DNA of 15,030 nt from Rhodobiaceae bacterium UBA7378. Lineage in GTDB: Bacteria; Pseudomonadota; Alphaproteobacteria; RS24. Of the stretch, positions 1 to 7,107 are shown piece by piece. Location: the NCBI GenBank assembly GCA_002469805.1, contig DKNW01000143.1, positions 1 through 15,030 on the forward strand, given 5' to 3'. The notes under the pieces were generated by a model. That model saw only the letters and a program-made list of their open reading frames with translations, was not told the DNA's origin and ran no database searches. The position numbers were made by a program, and so were the translations under genes. Each line of letters opens with the position of its first letter. Position 1 is the first letter of the stretch.

Positions 1-271
1 TATAGCCGACACGGATATAGCCGAAACAGACACCGAAGCACCCGAGGATGGCGACCATGCACTAGCCGCCGCAATTGCGGAAACGGCTGAGGCCTTCAGT
101 GAAATTGATGTTGCGCTCGCGGCAGACCCGACAGAGGCTACGGATATCGACCTAGATATCGATGCCGACGCGCCCAGCGACCTTGATATCGATGACGTTG
201 AGGGTAACGATCAGGACGAAGGCGAAGACAATACAGATGAACTCGCAGATTTACCGGACGAAAACCCATAG
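1..271 (+). CDS. C-terminal part of an unidentified acidic protein (partial)
   Basis: An open frame enters from the left edge (codons in phase with base 2) and ends at TAG 269-271, giving about 89 residues. The visible part is strongly acidic and low in complexity, dominated by Asp, Glu, Ala and Thr, with an LDID motif repeated twice near the middle; it has almost no basic residues and no cysteine. It looks like a disordered acidic tail rather than a folded domain, so the family cannot be identified from what is present. Its stop overlaps the GTG start of the next gene by one base (TAGTG), which suggests translational coupling and a shared transcript. The start and main domain lie outside the window. 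Confidence 0.6.
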   Translation, partial: IADTDIAETDTEAPEDGDHALAAAIAETAEAFSEIDVALAADPTEATDIDLDIDADAPSDLDIDDVEGNDQDEGEDNTDELADLPDENP

Positions 272-612
272 TGAAATCAATATCTTACGGTTGTATGATA
301 ATCGGCTTCGGGCTTTGTATCGCGGCATGCGATGATTTCGTTCGCTTTAGAACCGAAAAATATGCCTGCGACACCAATCGTCTGGGCCTGCAAAGCATTG
401 AACTTCAAACCCAGCGCGGCAAAACCGTGGCGACACTGGTGTCCAACGGGCAAGAAAGCGCACTCGACATTGTTATGAAGGACAAACAACTGATCGAGCT
501 TAAAGCGGGTAAAGCAGAATTTATTATCGCGCGCGAAACAGGCGAAATTAGAGCGCTTCTTGGTGCGCGCTATGCCCTGCTAACATGCAAGAAAATTGTA
601 TTCTCGATGTAG
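271..612 (+). CDS. Small putative lipoprotein of unknown function
   Basis: This encodes 113 residues from a GTG start that overlaps the upstream stop by one base. The N-terminus has a Lys at position 2, a short hydrophobic stretch and a lipobox-like IAAC ending at Cys20, so export and lipidation at Cys20 are likely. The mature part (about 93 residues) alternates charged and hydrophobic residues in a beta-like pattern and has two further cysteines, one shortly after the lipobox and one near the C-terminus, which could form a disulfide. I do not recognise the family. No Shine-Dalgarno sequence is evident, consistent with coupling to the upstream gene. The stop faces the convergent DUF2802-like gene across only 3 bases and no terminator is visible. 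The alternative ATG at 295 would leave a signal peptide too short to work. Confidence 0.6.
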   Translation: MKSISYGCMIIGFGLCIAACDDFVRFRTEKYACDTNRLGLQSIELQTQRGKTVATLVSNGQESALDIVMKDKQLIELKAGKAEFIIARETGEIRALLGARYALLTCKKIVFSM

Positions 613-615
613 CGG

Positions 616-1065
616 CTAGCCACTGTTTTTGCCGTGAAATTTAACAATGGCATCGGCTTGCTCGGCGGAGATGCCTGTGGCGTCGACAAGATCAGCACGC
701 TTGGAGCCCTGCCGCGCCATTTCGATTGCGCGCGATATCTGCTCCTGCTGGTTCACACCATCAGCCAGCCGGACTAGCTCAGCCTGAACCGATGCAATGG
801 CCTTGCCCTGCTCAGCGAGCATCGCCGCCAGCGCATTTATGTTCACATCGTTCTCATTCGGCATGGAAACTGACCGGATATCCTTAATGCTCTTCACAAG
901 CTGCTGGTGGCGCTTATAGATGTCTTCCAGCACTTCTCGTAACCGGCGGCTTTGCTGCCACAATATGACCACCGCCGCAAAAGCAACGAGCATGGTCGCC
1001 AGCAATGCCAGAAGCGGCAAAGCGGCAGCCGAGAAGAAAAAATCTGTAAAATTCTGCACGTCCAT
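616..1065 (-). CDS. DUF2802-like membrane-anchored coiled-coil protein of the flagellar operon
   Basis: This encodes 149 residues. One hydrophobic transmembrane segment lies at about residues 14-36, followed by a long helical, heptad-like region (about 37-110). A compact C-terminal motif follows (about 112-145, containing SKRADLVDATGISAEQADAI) that reads like a small helix-turn-helix. This layout (N-terminal TM, coiled coil, short C-terminal helical domain) matches the DUF2802 family, which is commonly found among flagellar and chemotaxis genes and has no defined biochemical role that I know of. The start is supported by a GGGAGAA Shine-Dalgarno sequence about 8 bases upstream. It is the last gene of the flgP-flgT-LysM-flgA-flgM operon, 16 bases after the preceding stop. 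The family assignment rests on pattern recognition and was not tested by a profile search. Confidence 0.7.
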   Translation of the reverse strand: MDVQNFTDFFFSAAALPLLALLATMLVAFAAVVILWQQSRRLREVLEDIYKRHQQLVKSIKDIRSVSMPNENDVNINALAAMLAEQGKAIASVQAELVRLADGVNQQEQISRAIEMARQGSKRADLVDATGISAEQADAIVKFHGKNSG

Positions 1066-1081
1066 TCCCGTTTCTCCCTAA

Positions 1082-1387
1082 TCAGCTACGCTCGACCATG
1101 TCGGCCAGCTCCGCACCCAACGCGTCAAACCAGGCGATACGGGCCTGTGTCTTGGTTTGCAGGTCAACCAACCGGTCCACGCATGACGCTAGGCGCAGGC
1201 GTTGTGCATCACCGAACCCGTTTTCGGCAATACTGGCTTGTATGCTTTCAAAATTTTTACTGAGATAATCTTCAAGATTCGCCATCTGTACGGCAAGGGC
1301 GGAGGGGTCTGCGAGGCAGGCGTGCGCGTTCGTTAGGATCGAATCTAGATCCTGCAACAGGGAATCAATCGAGGCCGAAGATAACAT
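1082..1387 (-). CDS. Small helical protein, possible FlgN-type flagellar export chaperone
   Basis: This encodes 101 residues, almost wholly predicted helical with heptad-like spacing of Leu, Ile and Ala, and has no signal peptide or membrane segment. It follows flgM by 23 bases in the same operon, which is the classical position of flgN, the export chaperone for the hook-junction proteins FlgK and FlgL. Size and helical character fit FlgN, although FlgN proteins are usually somewhat longer (about 140 residues) and diverge greatly in sequence. The function is therefore inferred mainly from position. The ribosome binding site before the ATG is weak, so coupling to flgM translation is likely. 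Alternatives are another small flagellar chaperone or a clade-specific helical protein. Confidence 0.6.
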   Translation of the reverse strand: MLSSASIDSLLQDLDSILTNAHACLADPSALAVQMANLEDYLSKNFESIQASIAENGFGDAQRLRLASCVDRLVDLQTKTQARIAWFDALGAELADMVERS

Positions 1388-1410
1388 AACAATAGATTGG
1401 TATATTGCCG

Positions 1411-1710
1411 TTAGTCTTTCAACTCCCGATATGCATCCATAAGTGCGTCGGACACCCGGTCCAAGTCAATGGGGTAGTCACCGCGCGTAATGGCATCTTT
1501 AATTCGCTGAACCGCTTTTTCATCAATCGGTGGCGATTTGGCCATGTCAGCAACAACTGACTGCTTCACATCAACGGTTGAACCTACGGGAGACGCGGGC
1601 ACAGAGGCTTTAGCGGCGCCGCCTTTGGCGGTTCCGGCTGAAACGTCTGCTGTACGTCCCTTCTGTTGGGGATCTACGCGACTAAAGCTATTCTTAATCG
1701 AGTCAACCAT
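1411..1710 (-). CDS. flgM: FlgM, anti-sigma-28 factor
   Basis: This encodes 99 residues. FlgM binds and inhibits the flagellar sigma factor FliA until the hook-basal body is complete, then is secreted through the flagellar export apparatus. The N-terminal half (about 1-58) is rich in Ala, Ser, Gly and Lys and looks disordered, as expected for a secreted anti-sigma factor. The C-terminal block (about 60-98), with PPIDEKAVQRIKDAI followed by a G-Y-P-I-D motif and an A-Y-R-E-L ending, is the conserved sigma-28-binding helix region of FlgM. A TAGGAGT Shine-Dalgarno sequence precedes the ATG at good spacing. Its target fliA is in this same window (9086-9808) on the opposite strand. It lies 37 bases after flgA, an flgA-flgM order shared with many flagellated proteobacteria. 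Confidence 0.93.
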   Translation of the reverse strand: MVDSIKNSFSRVDPQQKGRTADVSAGTAKGGAAKASVPASPVGSTVDVKQSVVADMAKSPPIDEKAVQRIKDAITRGDYPIDLDRVSDALMDAYRELKD

Positions 1711-1747
1711 GTTGATACACTCCTACTTAGGCATTAACGACTAGAGT

Positions 1748-2491
1748 TTAATTTATTTTAGGCCCAACCGATATTTTTTTCGATCCGGCCACAAATCCGT
1801 GCAAAATATTGTCTGAAGTCAGGTTTCTAACTTTGATCAGGTCACCAAATCGTCCATTTTCCAAGGCAATGCCAGACATCGTGACTTCTATACCGCCAGC
1901 ATTATTAACGATAGATACAAGCTGTTTGGACTGGACCATCCAGTCCGGGTATAAATGGCGGTCTTTTACCACTAAACCGGCGCGTACTGGGCGTTTGATG
2001 CGTCTACCCACCAGTGCATCCATGTCAGTATAACCGCCGCTACTGGCTCGCGACAAGGTCTGCAAACCAAGATCGTTGCGGGTCAAAAAATCACCTTTTT
2101 TGATCGGACGAATGGCGATAACACGCTGCATGAGGTCAAGATTGTTTGATTTTTCCAGTTTTTCCCGTTTTTCGATAACATCAGCGTTTTTTTTCATCTT
2201 TTTTTTCTGATGGCCTGTACGGACAAAAATATCCCAGTCATTTTCTTGCGGGCAATAAACCCGGACGGTTTGCCAACCGCCAAAGGCTTTTTCTACCTGC
2301 AAATCGCTGGAACACTTACGAAACAGGCGGTTCGCATTAATTGTCGGCTTTGCTTCAATACCAGCATCGGACAGGGCAGAGACAATTGCGTTGCTGACCT
2401 CGCGGCCCGTGACGCGCGCATCCGTTGAGGCTGCCGCCTGCAACGGCACAACTAGGCACAATCCGGCAAATATGACCCGTAAAACGCGCAT
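1748..2491 (-). CDS. flgA: FlgA, flagellar P-ring assembly chaperone
   Basis: This encodes 247 residues. FlgA is the periplasmic chaperone that helps FlgI subunits form the P ring in the peptidoglycan layer. A signal peptide covers about residues 1-22 (hydrophobic core, AAA before the cleavage site). A SAF-type domain follows at about 120-178 (the run IRPIKKGDFLTRNDL, then a G-R-R-I-K-R-P-V-R-A-G motif). The C-terminal beta domain (about 185-245) contains the V-x-I-x-x-x-x-G-x-I-E-V motif and an R-N-L-T-S block typical of FlgA. Between the N-terminal and SAF parts is a lysine-rich insert encoded by two runs of eight A bases. The ATG directly abuts the TAG of the LysM gene (TAGATG), so translation is probably coupled. 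No flgI or flgH is present in the window. Confidence 0.92.
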   Translation of the reverse strand: MRVLRVIFAGLCLVVPLQAAASTDARVTGREVSNAIVSALSDAGIEAKPTINANRLFRKCSSDLQVEKAFGGWQTVRVYCPQENDWDIFVRTGHQKKKMKKNADVIEKREKLEKSNNLDLMQRVIAIRPIKKGDFLTRNDLGLQTLSRASSGGYTDMDALVGRRIKRPVRAGLVVKDRHLYPDWMVQSKQLVSIVNNAGGIEVTMSGIALENGRFGDLIKVRNLTSDNILHGFVAGSKKISVGPKIN

Positions 2492-2989
2492 CTAATACCC
2501 CATGAAGTAAATATGGTCAGTGGCAGAACGGCCCGAATTCTGCGCATCGCCCGATGCGCCAGACTGCATAACCATGCCCTTGATCTGGTTGATAGATGGC
2601 AGACGCAAAACCCGGCCTGCATATAAAAAATTGGGATTATTACGCACGAAAGCCCCGCGATTGGCTTTGATGATTGCCAATTGTAGGAATTTTTTATCGA
2701 GACCCGCGCCACGATAGTATTTTGCCATGATTTTATGCAAGGACTCGCCCTTTTTCACCTTGTGACGCGCTACATGGTCGGGGTCCTGGGCAAAACTGGA
2801 TTCCGATGATTTCGTGGTAGCCTGGCGTTGCTCGTTTTCCAGAACAACTAAGGGAAACGGGTTGGCCATTGCAGGGCTCCCTGATAGCGACAAAATCAGC
2901 GTTAATGATAGTGCGAGCGCCGTCGTTAAAGCCACTGTCAGCGCGCTGGAAACGCTCAGACATAAAAAGAAAATAGAACGCGACAACAT
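2492..2989 (-). CDS. LysM-domain periplasmic protein in the flagellar operon (FimV-like LysM)
   Basis: This encodes 165 residues. It has a long hydrophobic N-terminus (about 1-40) ending in SPAMA, a likely signal peptidase I site after Ala42 or possibly a retained membrane anchor. After a Ser/Gln/Glu linker there is one LysM domain at about residues 75-131 (starts HKVKKGESLHKIMAKYY, ends AGRVLRLPS) with the extended A-F-x-x-N-N-P-N-F-L-Y-A-G form reminiscent of the FimV/HubP LysM. LysM domains bind peptidoglycan. Its place between flgT and flgA suggests a peptidoglycan-contacting part of, or assembly factor for, the flagellar outer ring; this is inference. The ATG overlaps the flgT stop (TAATG) and its stop abuts flgA, so the three genes form a tightly coupled set. 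The C-terminal 30 residues are Gly/Ser-rich and unassigned. Confidence 0.8.
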   Translation of the reverse strand: MLSRSIFFLCLSVSSALTVALTTALALSLTLILSLSGSPAMANPFPLVVLENEQRQATTKSSESSFAQDPDHVARHKVKKGESLHKIMAKYYRGAGLDKKFLQLAIIKANRGAFVRNNPNFLYAGRVLRLPSINQIKGMVMQSGASGDAQNSGRSATDHIYFMGY

Positions 2990-4158
2990 TATTTTGCCTC
3001 CAAAAAGCGCACGTGCTGACCGTCAAGCACTGACAGATCCAGCATTGGATTGAGGGGGGAAAGCGTAGCATGGGCATCTGACAGTTTGGAAATGCGCAAC
3101 ACGCGGAAAGGTGAATCAGATTTATTCACAATCGCCAAATGAGATGTCGCCAAGCCGTGGCGCTGGCCCAGCGGCACCTGTGGACGCCCCTGCTCGACCG
3201 TTATTTTGGCATTTAGCGCCTGGCATAAAAACTGTCCCAACTCGGTATCGACAAAACCAGCAAGGCTGGCGACCATTGCAGCGTCGAAAACTGGCCGCGG
3301 TGCGCGCATCACCTGATTAAGCGTTTTGATGAAATAATCTGGCTGCGAATGCACGAATTCGCTGGTTTTAGACGTAAAAACTGGAGTAAAGCCTTGGCCG
3401 GTAAAAACCTCGACCTGCAAAGTGGCTCGCAGGATTTCTTCCTGCATCAGGTTCGTTTCGGCCGTCATCGCATCCAGCGTGAGCGCAAGCTGCAAAACGT
3501 AATCTCCCGGCGCAATATTCGGCGCGGTGGTTAATACACGGTAGTCAAATGATTGATCTGTCCGTTGGCGGCGCGTCGCATCGAACGGCGTATCGGTCGC
3601 TAGCTCATATTTAGCATTCGCCCGCGCTGGCAGCGTTTTGAGAACATGTTGCATCAGCTTGTCAGCTTGGCGAGCGGCCCATGCGGGTGCCGCAGGTGAC
3701 ACATGAATGCGCGGCGCGACAACAGTGAAATGGCGAACCAATCCAGCTTCGCACGCCGTCGGATCAGCCATGCCTGTAACTGCCTGAATGTTCACAAGAA
3801 AGTGATTACCTTCCTGTTTTTCCTCAATAATTGTGTAATCGAGAATATCTGCCGTAGGCCGCAGAACCATTTCCTCGCTCAAGATCGTGCTGGCATCCAT
3901 GGCGCTAAAGCCATCAATCGCCGCACCGCCCTGCATGGCGGCTTGATAAAGCGCATCTTCCAGCGCGAGACGGCGCGCCCGGTCTGGGCTGACATCATCG
4001 GTTATGGCAGCCTTCCCCGTCACCTCATGCATTGATGCTTCGCCAGCCAGCGCAACACTTTGAGATAAGCTGGACACCGCCATTAGAAATATAACGGCAG
4101 TGCTTTGCATGAAACAATTCGTAAAACGCTTCATAAAACGGGGGAACGCAAACTTCAT
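2989..4158 (-). CDS. flgT: FlgT-like flagellar assembly protein (H-ring type)
   Basis: This encodes 389 residues. In Vibrio, FlgT is a periplasmic protein that builds the H ring around the L and P rings and supports anchoring of the stator and MotX/MotY. A signal peptide covers about residues 1-39 (basic start, hydrophobic core, ALA-GE). The N-terminal domain (about 43-130) has the features of the FlgT N-terminal region: EVTGKAAI, the A-R-R-L-A-L-E-D-A-L-Y-Q-A-A run, and a beta-rich ending. A middle domain (about 140-300) includes RQRTDQSFDYRV and a C-terminal beta domain follows. Overall length is in the range of Vibrio FlgT (about 380). It follows flgP by 34 bases and its stop overlaps the LysM start. 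The Shine-Dalgarno sequence is weak; an in-frame ATG at 4134 (Met9) is an alternative start. Divergence from Vibrio FlgT looks large, so orthology is likely but not proven. Confidence 0.78.
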   Translation of the reverse strand: MKFAFPRFMKRFTNCFMQSTAVIFLMAVSSLSQSVALAGEASMHEVTGKAAITDDVSPDRARRLALEDALYQAAMQGGAAIDGFSAMDASTILSEEMVLRPTADILDYTIIEEKQEGNHFLVNIQAVTGMADPTACEAGLVRHFTVVAPRIHVSPAAPAWAARQADKLMQHVLKTLPARANAKYELATDTPFDATRRQRTDQSFDYRVLTTAPNIAPGDYVLQLALTLDAMTAETNLMQEEILRATLQVEVFTGQGFTPVFTSKTSEFVHSQPDYFIKTLNQVMRAPRPVFDAAMVASLAGFVDTELGQFLCQALNAKITVEQGRPQVPLGQRHGLATSHLAIVNKSDSPFRVLRISKLSDAHATLSPLNPMLDLSVLDGQHVRFLEAK

Positions 4159-4192
4159 CTATCAACCACTTTTATATAAGGCCCATTAGAGT

Positions 4193-4660
4193 CTAGCTCT
4201 CTTGCGTGGCCGTCAACATGAGCTGCGAGATCGTTGTACGGTCAATCTCCATCACAATTTCATAAGTATCCTCGCCCGTCGGATTAATCCGAACTGTGCG
4301 CGCGCCGCGGATGACCCCACTGACGACACCACGAAACGTGTCATTATTAACCATCAGGTCAACAACAGTCGTTGTACCATTTACTTTCAATCCGTGGATT
4401 TGCTCAGCAAGTTCACGCATCGCCGCCATACGCGCAGCGCGGATCGCCATCAGGCGTCGCTGTGCAACCGATTTACCGGGTTGGCTGGACACCACCGCGT
4501 AACCGATCGCGGTAATTGTTGGGATTTTTTCGACGCTGACATCGGACATAATAGGTGCAAGGTCCTCCGCTGGGACCATGGCAAGCTGGTAGTCCGCGCA
4601 AGCGGCGAGGCTCGCGCCCATCAGGGCACTGATAATTACAGGTGTGCAGGCTTTGAACAT
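4193..4660 (-). CDS. flgP: FlgP-like flagellar outer membrane lipoprotein (LPP20 family)
   Basis: This encodes 155 residues. FlgP is an outer membrane lipoprotein needed for motility in Vibrio and Campylobacter, where it forms part of the outer ring or basal disk around the flagellar motor. A lipoprotein signal is clear: MFKACTP, a hydrophobic core and LAAC, with the lipidated Cys at residue 21. The mature part carries the LPP20-like region (about 50-150): a beta strand ITAIGYAVVSSQPGK, a helix rich in Ala/Arg (A-I-R-A-A-R-M-A-A-M-R-E-L-A-E-Q-I), then G-V-V-x-G-V-I-R-G-A-R. The start at 4660 was chosen because GGAGAG precedes it and a sigma-54 promoter lies at 4706-4721, inside the longer open frame that begins at 4729. 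It is the first gene of the minus-strand operon and flgT follows at once. No flgO is seen nearby. Confidence 0.82.
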   Translation of the reverse strand: MFKACTPVIISALMGASLAACADYQLAMVPAEDLAPIMSDVSVEKIPTITAIGYAVVSSQPGKSVAQRRLMAIRAARMAAMRELAEQIHGLKVNGTTTVVDLMVNNDTFRGVVSGVIRGARTVRINPTGEDTYEIVMEIDRTTISQLMLTATQES

Positions 4661-4705
4661 GTTTCTCTCCAGTCCATGCAGAATAAAAACCATCAGCGGT
4701 GGGTT

Positions 4706-4721
4706 TGCATAATTCGTGCCA
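4706..4721 (-). promoter_or_regulatory. Sigma-54 promoter of the flgP operon
   Basis: The minus strand reads TGGCACGAATTATGCA, against the sigma-54 consensus TGGCACG-N4-TTGCW. The -24 element is perfect, the GG and GC dinucleotides are separated by exactly 10 bases, and only the first T of TTGC differs. Transcription would start near 4695, about 35 bases before the flgP ATG at 4660, leaving its Shine-Dalgarno sequence on the mRNA. This fits flagellar class II or III control by RpoN, whose gene lies at 12945-14549. Confidence 0.8.
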
Positions 4722-4812
4722 AGCAGCATCTACCGATGGCTTTATCCCCAAAATGACGAAAAAGCTTTTTATTTCCCAATAAATTCAACCATCTGCGCGC
4801 GCCGATCGCAAA

Positions 4813-4828
4813 TGGCACGGTTTTTGCC
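4813..4828 (+). promoter_or_regulatory. Sigma-54 promoter of the flhA operon
   Basis: The sequence TGGCACGGTTTTTGCC matches the -24/-12 consensus at TGGCACG and TTGC with correct GG-N10-GC spacing. The predicted start is near 4839, giving a leader of about 140 bases before flhA. It would drive flhA, flhF, flhG, fliA and the following gene, so that sigma-54 sits upstream of sigma-28 in the hierarchy, as in Vibrio and Pseudomonas. Confidence 0.85.
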
Positions 4829-4858
4829 TTTATACGTGTAGCCATTCAAGGTTACGAC

Positions 4859-4923
4859 CGGTGGCCCGAGAGCTGAGAAGAATTTTTATCATTTTCTTCA
4901 GATACTTAAGGGAAATACCACCG
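4859..4923 (+). repeat. Nested inverted repeats in the flhA leader
   Basis: An outer pair CGGTGG (4859-4864) and CCACCG (4918-4923) encloses an inner pair GAAGAA (4877-4882) and TTCTTC (4894-4899). On the mRNA starting near 4839 these could form two stacked stems well upstream of the flhA Shine-Dalgarno sequence (AAGGAA, 4969-4974). There is no U-run after the stems, so it does not look like a terminator. A regulatory role is inference. Confidence 0.35.
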
Positions 4924-4980
4924 ATCGAAGCCCGGGGCGGCTGGAAACGATGTACGGAAGTTTGACACAAGGAAATTGTC

Positions 4981-7083
4981 ATGGAAATGACGTTGTCACG
5001 ATTAGGCCTAACGGATATGCGGGCCATTTTGACCGGCACAGTTTTGCCGATAGGTATTCTGGCCCTGATAGCCATGATGGTGCTGCCCCTGCCGGCCATC
5101 TTGCTCGATGTTTTCTTCGTCGCCAACATTCTGGTATCACTATTGATCCTCATGGTTGCGATCAACACGTTCCGGCCACTCGACTTTTCAAGTTTTCCGT
5201 CGCTGCTGCTTATCGCCACCGTTCTTCGGCTGGGTTTGAACGTCGCTTCGACACGGATTGTTCTGAGCCGTGGTCACGAAGGCACGGACGCCGCCGGACA
5301 AGTTATCGAGGCTTTCGGCGCGTTCGTTATTTCGGGTAATTACGCGGTCGGTATATTCGTCTTTATTATTCTCATTATTATTAACCTCGTGGTGATCACC
5401 CGCGGCGCAGGCCGCGTGTCGGAGGTTTCCGCCCGATTTACCCTGGATGCGATGCCCGGCAAGCAAATGGCAATCGATGCCGATTTGAACGCCGGTGTGT
5501 TGACCACCGAAGAAGCCGCCAGACGGCGTGAAGAAATCGCTAATGAAGCCGATTTCTACGGTGCCATGGATGGCGCATCTAAATTCGTCAAAGGCGACGC
5601 GGTCGCCGCATTGCTCATTCTCGCGGTCAATATTATTGGCGGACTTATCATTGGCCTGAGCCAACACGATATGAATATCGGTACCGCTGCCGAGATATAC
5701 CTTATGTTGTCAGTGGGTGACGGTCTCGTGGCGCAAATCCCGTCGCTACTGCTTGCCATCGCGACAGCGATTATCGTAACCCGCGTGTCATCGACACAGA
5801 ATATGGCAGCCCATATTGGGCGTCAGGTCAGCATTTCAAGCGCATGGATACCCGTTGCTGGTGTCATGTTTCTCATCGGATTTGTGCCCGGCATGCCGAA
5901 CTTCTTATTCCTCATCGCCGCATCTATTGCCGCAGCAGCCGCCTATTTCGTGCAACTTTCGGAACAGAAAACCGATGTCGCACAGGAAGAGCCGGAGGAG
6001 GAAGTCGAAGAAAAAGCACCCGATCAAATCGAACTATCCGACGTTACAGATAATGCGCCTATTTCGGTACAAATCGGCTATGGCCTTGTCGAGATGGTCG
6101 ATGAAGATGCCGGCGGCCCGCTGGTTAATCGCATCACCAGCATCCGCAAGCAAGTATCCAAAACCTTGGGTTTTGTGGTTCCGCCCGTGCGTATTCGCGA
6201 CGACCTGTCTCTCAAAGCCAATCAATATCGCATTCGCATTGGCCAAACAATCGTTGGCGAAGACGAAGCCTTCCCCAACCGCAAACTGGCGATCCCTGGC
6301 GAAAACTCACAAATTCAGCTCGACGGTCAAATCGTGAAAGACCCGACCTTTGGCATGGATGCTATTTGGATCCGCAATGATCAAGAAGCCGAAGCCGAAG
6401 CAAATAACTATGTTGTTGTCGCACCTGAAGCCGTCATCGCCACGCATCTCAGCTCGCTTCTGTACAAAAGCGCCAGCGAATTGATCGGCCAAGATGATGT
6501 GCAGACCCTGCTCGATAACCTTGCTCAAACGAACCCTAATCTAGTTGAATCCGTGGTGCCGAAAATCGTACCGCTGCATGAGTTGACCGGCATCTTGCGC
6601 CTGCTTCTCAAAGAGCGCGTGCCAATCAGCGATCTGCGGCGCATTCTTGAGGCCTTACCGCCGCTCAGCGCGCGCAACCTTTCAATGGAAGAAACTGCTG
6701 AAGCCTTGCGCCCCGAGCTTGCTAGCCTACTCATCCAACAGGTTGCACCGCTTAACATGCCGCTGCCGGTCATCACTTTTGATGGCGAGCTGGAGCATAT
6801 GCTGATCAACATGCAACGCCAGTCGCCGGACGGTGAGCTAATACTCGATACCGAGCTGGCACAAAAACTTCTGGAAAGCCTTACACGCGTAAATGAACAA
6901 CTATCTGCCGAAGGTAAGCAGGCGGTTGTCGTGGTCTCGCCCGTCATCAGACGTTCGCTGGCCCGCGTCATCAGGCAGCATATTGACGACATGGTTGTCA
7001 TCGCATTTTCGGAACTACCAGAAACCCGAAAAGTTGATGTCGTCGCGACCATTGGTGGCGAAACCGACCAGACCGCCGTCTGA
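4981..7083 (+). CDS. flhA: FlhA, flagellar type III export gate protein
   Basis: This encodes 700 residues, the usual FlhA length. FlhA is the integral membrane core of the flagellar type III export apparatus; its C-terminal cytoplasmic ring docks chaperone-substrate complexes and helps couple proton flow to export. The N-terminal half (about 20-335) contains eight predicted membrane segments. The FHIPEP family signature runs from Arg145 to about residue 168 (R-V-S-E-V-S-A-R-F, then DAMPGKQMAIDAD). The loop MDGASKFVKGDA (196-207) carries the invariant Asp that is essential in Salmonella FlhA. After an acidic linker (about 340-365) comes the soluble docking domain to the end. Start ATG 4981 has AAGGAA upstream. 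It is the first gene of the plus-strand operon, 24 bases before flhF, and divergent from flgP. Confidence 0.98.
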   Translation: MEMTLSRLGLTDMRAILTGTVLPIGILALIAMMVLPLPAILLDVFFVANILVSLLILMVAINTFRPLDFSSFPSLLLIATVLRLGLNVASTRIVLSRGHEGTDAAGQVIEAFGAFVISGNYAVGIFVFIILIIINLVVITRGAGRVSEVSARFTLDAMPGKQMAIDADLNAGVLTTEEAARRREEIANEADFYGAMDGASKFVKGDAVAALLILAVNIIGGLIIGLSQHDMNIGTAAEIYLMLSVGDGLVAQIPSLLLAIATAIIVTRVSSTQNMAAHIGRQVSISSAWIPVAGVMFLIGFVPGMPNFLFLIAASIAAAAAYFVQLSEQKTDVAQEEPEEEVEEKAPDQIELSDVTDNAPISVQIGYGLVEMVDEDAGGPLVNRITSIRKQVSKTLGFVVPPVRIRDDLSLKANQYRIRIGQTIVGEDEAFPNRKLAIPGENSQIQLDGQIVKDPTFGMDAIWIRNDQEAEAEANNYVVVAPEAVIATHLSSLLYKSASELIGQDDVQTLLDNLAQTNPNLVESVVPKIVPLHELTGILRLLLKERVPISDLRRILEALPPLSARNLSMEETAEALRPELASLLIQQVAPLNMPLPVITFDGELEHMLINMQRQSPDGELILDTELAQKLLESLTRVNEQLSAEGKQAVVVVSPVIRRSLARVIRQHIDDMVVIAFSELPETRKVDVVATIGGETDQTAV

Positions 7084-7107
7084 TGATTTGTTAGAAAGGA
7101 AACGACC

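Larger units (their letters stand above)
4661..4980. other. Divergent regulatory gap between flgP and flhA
   Basis: These 320 bases hold no convincing gene. They contain two outward-facing sigma-54 promoters (minus strand 4706-4721 for flgP, plus strand 4813-4828 for flhA), a 12-base AT-rich palindrome AAAAAGCTTTTT at 4759-4770 between them, and a long flhA leader with nested inverted repeats. Sigma-54 promoters need an enhancer-bound AAA+ activator, so a shared activator site between the two promoters would be a natural arrangement. The activator gene itself is not in the window. Confidence 0.7.

Noticed and set aside
1718..1750. Sigma-28-like promoter (TAAA-N14-GCCTAAGT) before flgM
   Set aside because: Spacing is one base short, the -10 is imperfect, and the predicted start near 1718 would remove the flgM ribosome binding site.
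4661..4729. Longer flgP start adding 23 residues
   Set aside because: The sigma-54 promoter at 4706-4721 would lie within it, the lipoprotein signal begins at the 4660 Met, and GGAGAG precedes only the shorter start.
4202..4756. 184-codon plus-strand open frame opposite flgP
   Set aside because: Composition rich in His, Arg and Cys without a domain; it is opposite a clear lipoprotein gene and crosses its promoter.
4777..4808. Sigma-28 promoter (TAAA ... GCCGATCG) near flhA
   Set aside because: The spacer is 17 rather than 15 bases and a much better sigma-54 site lies adjacent.
4950..5339. Leader ORF overlapping the flhA start
   Set aside because: Out of frame, no ribosome binding site, and composition like a shadow of flhA.
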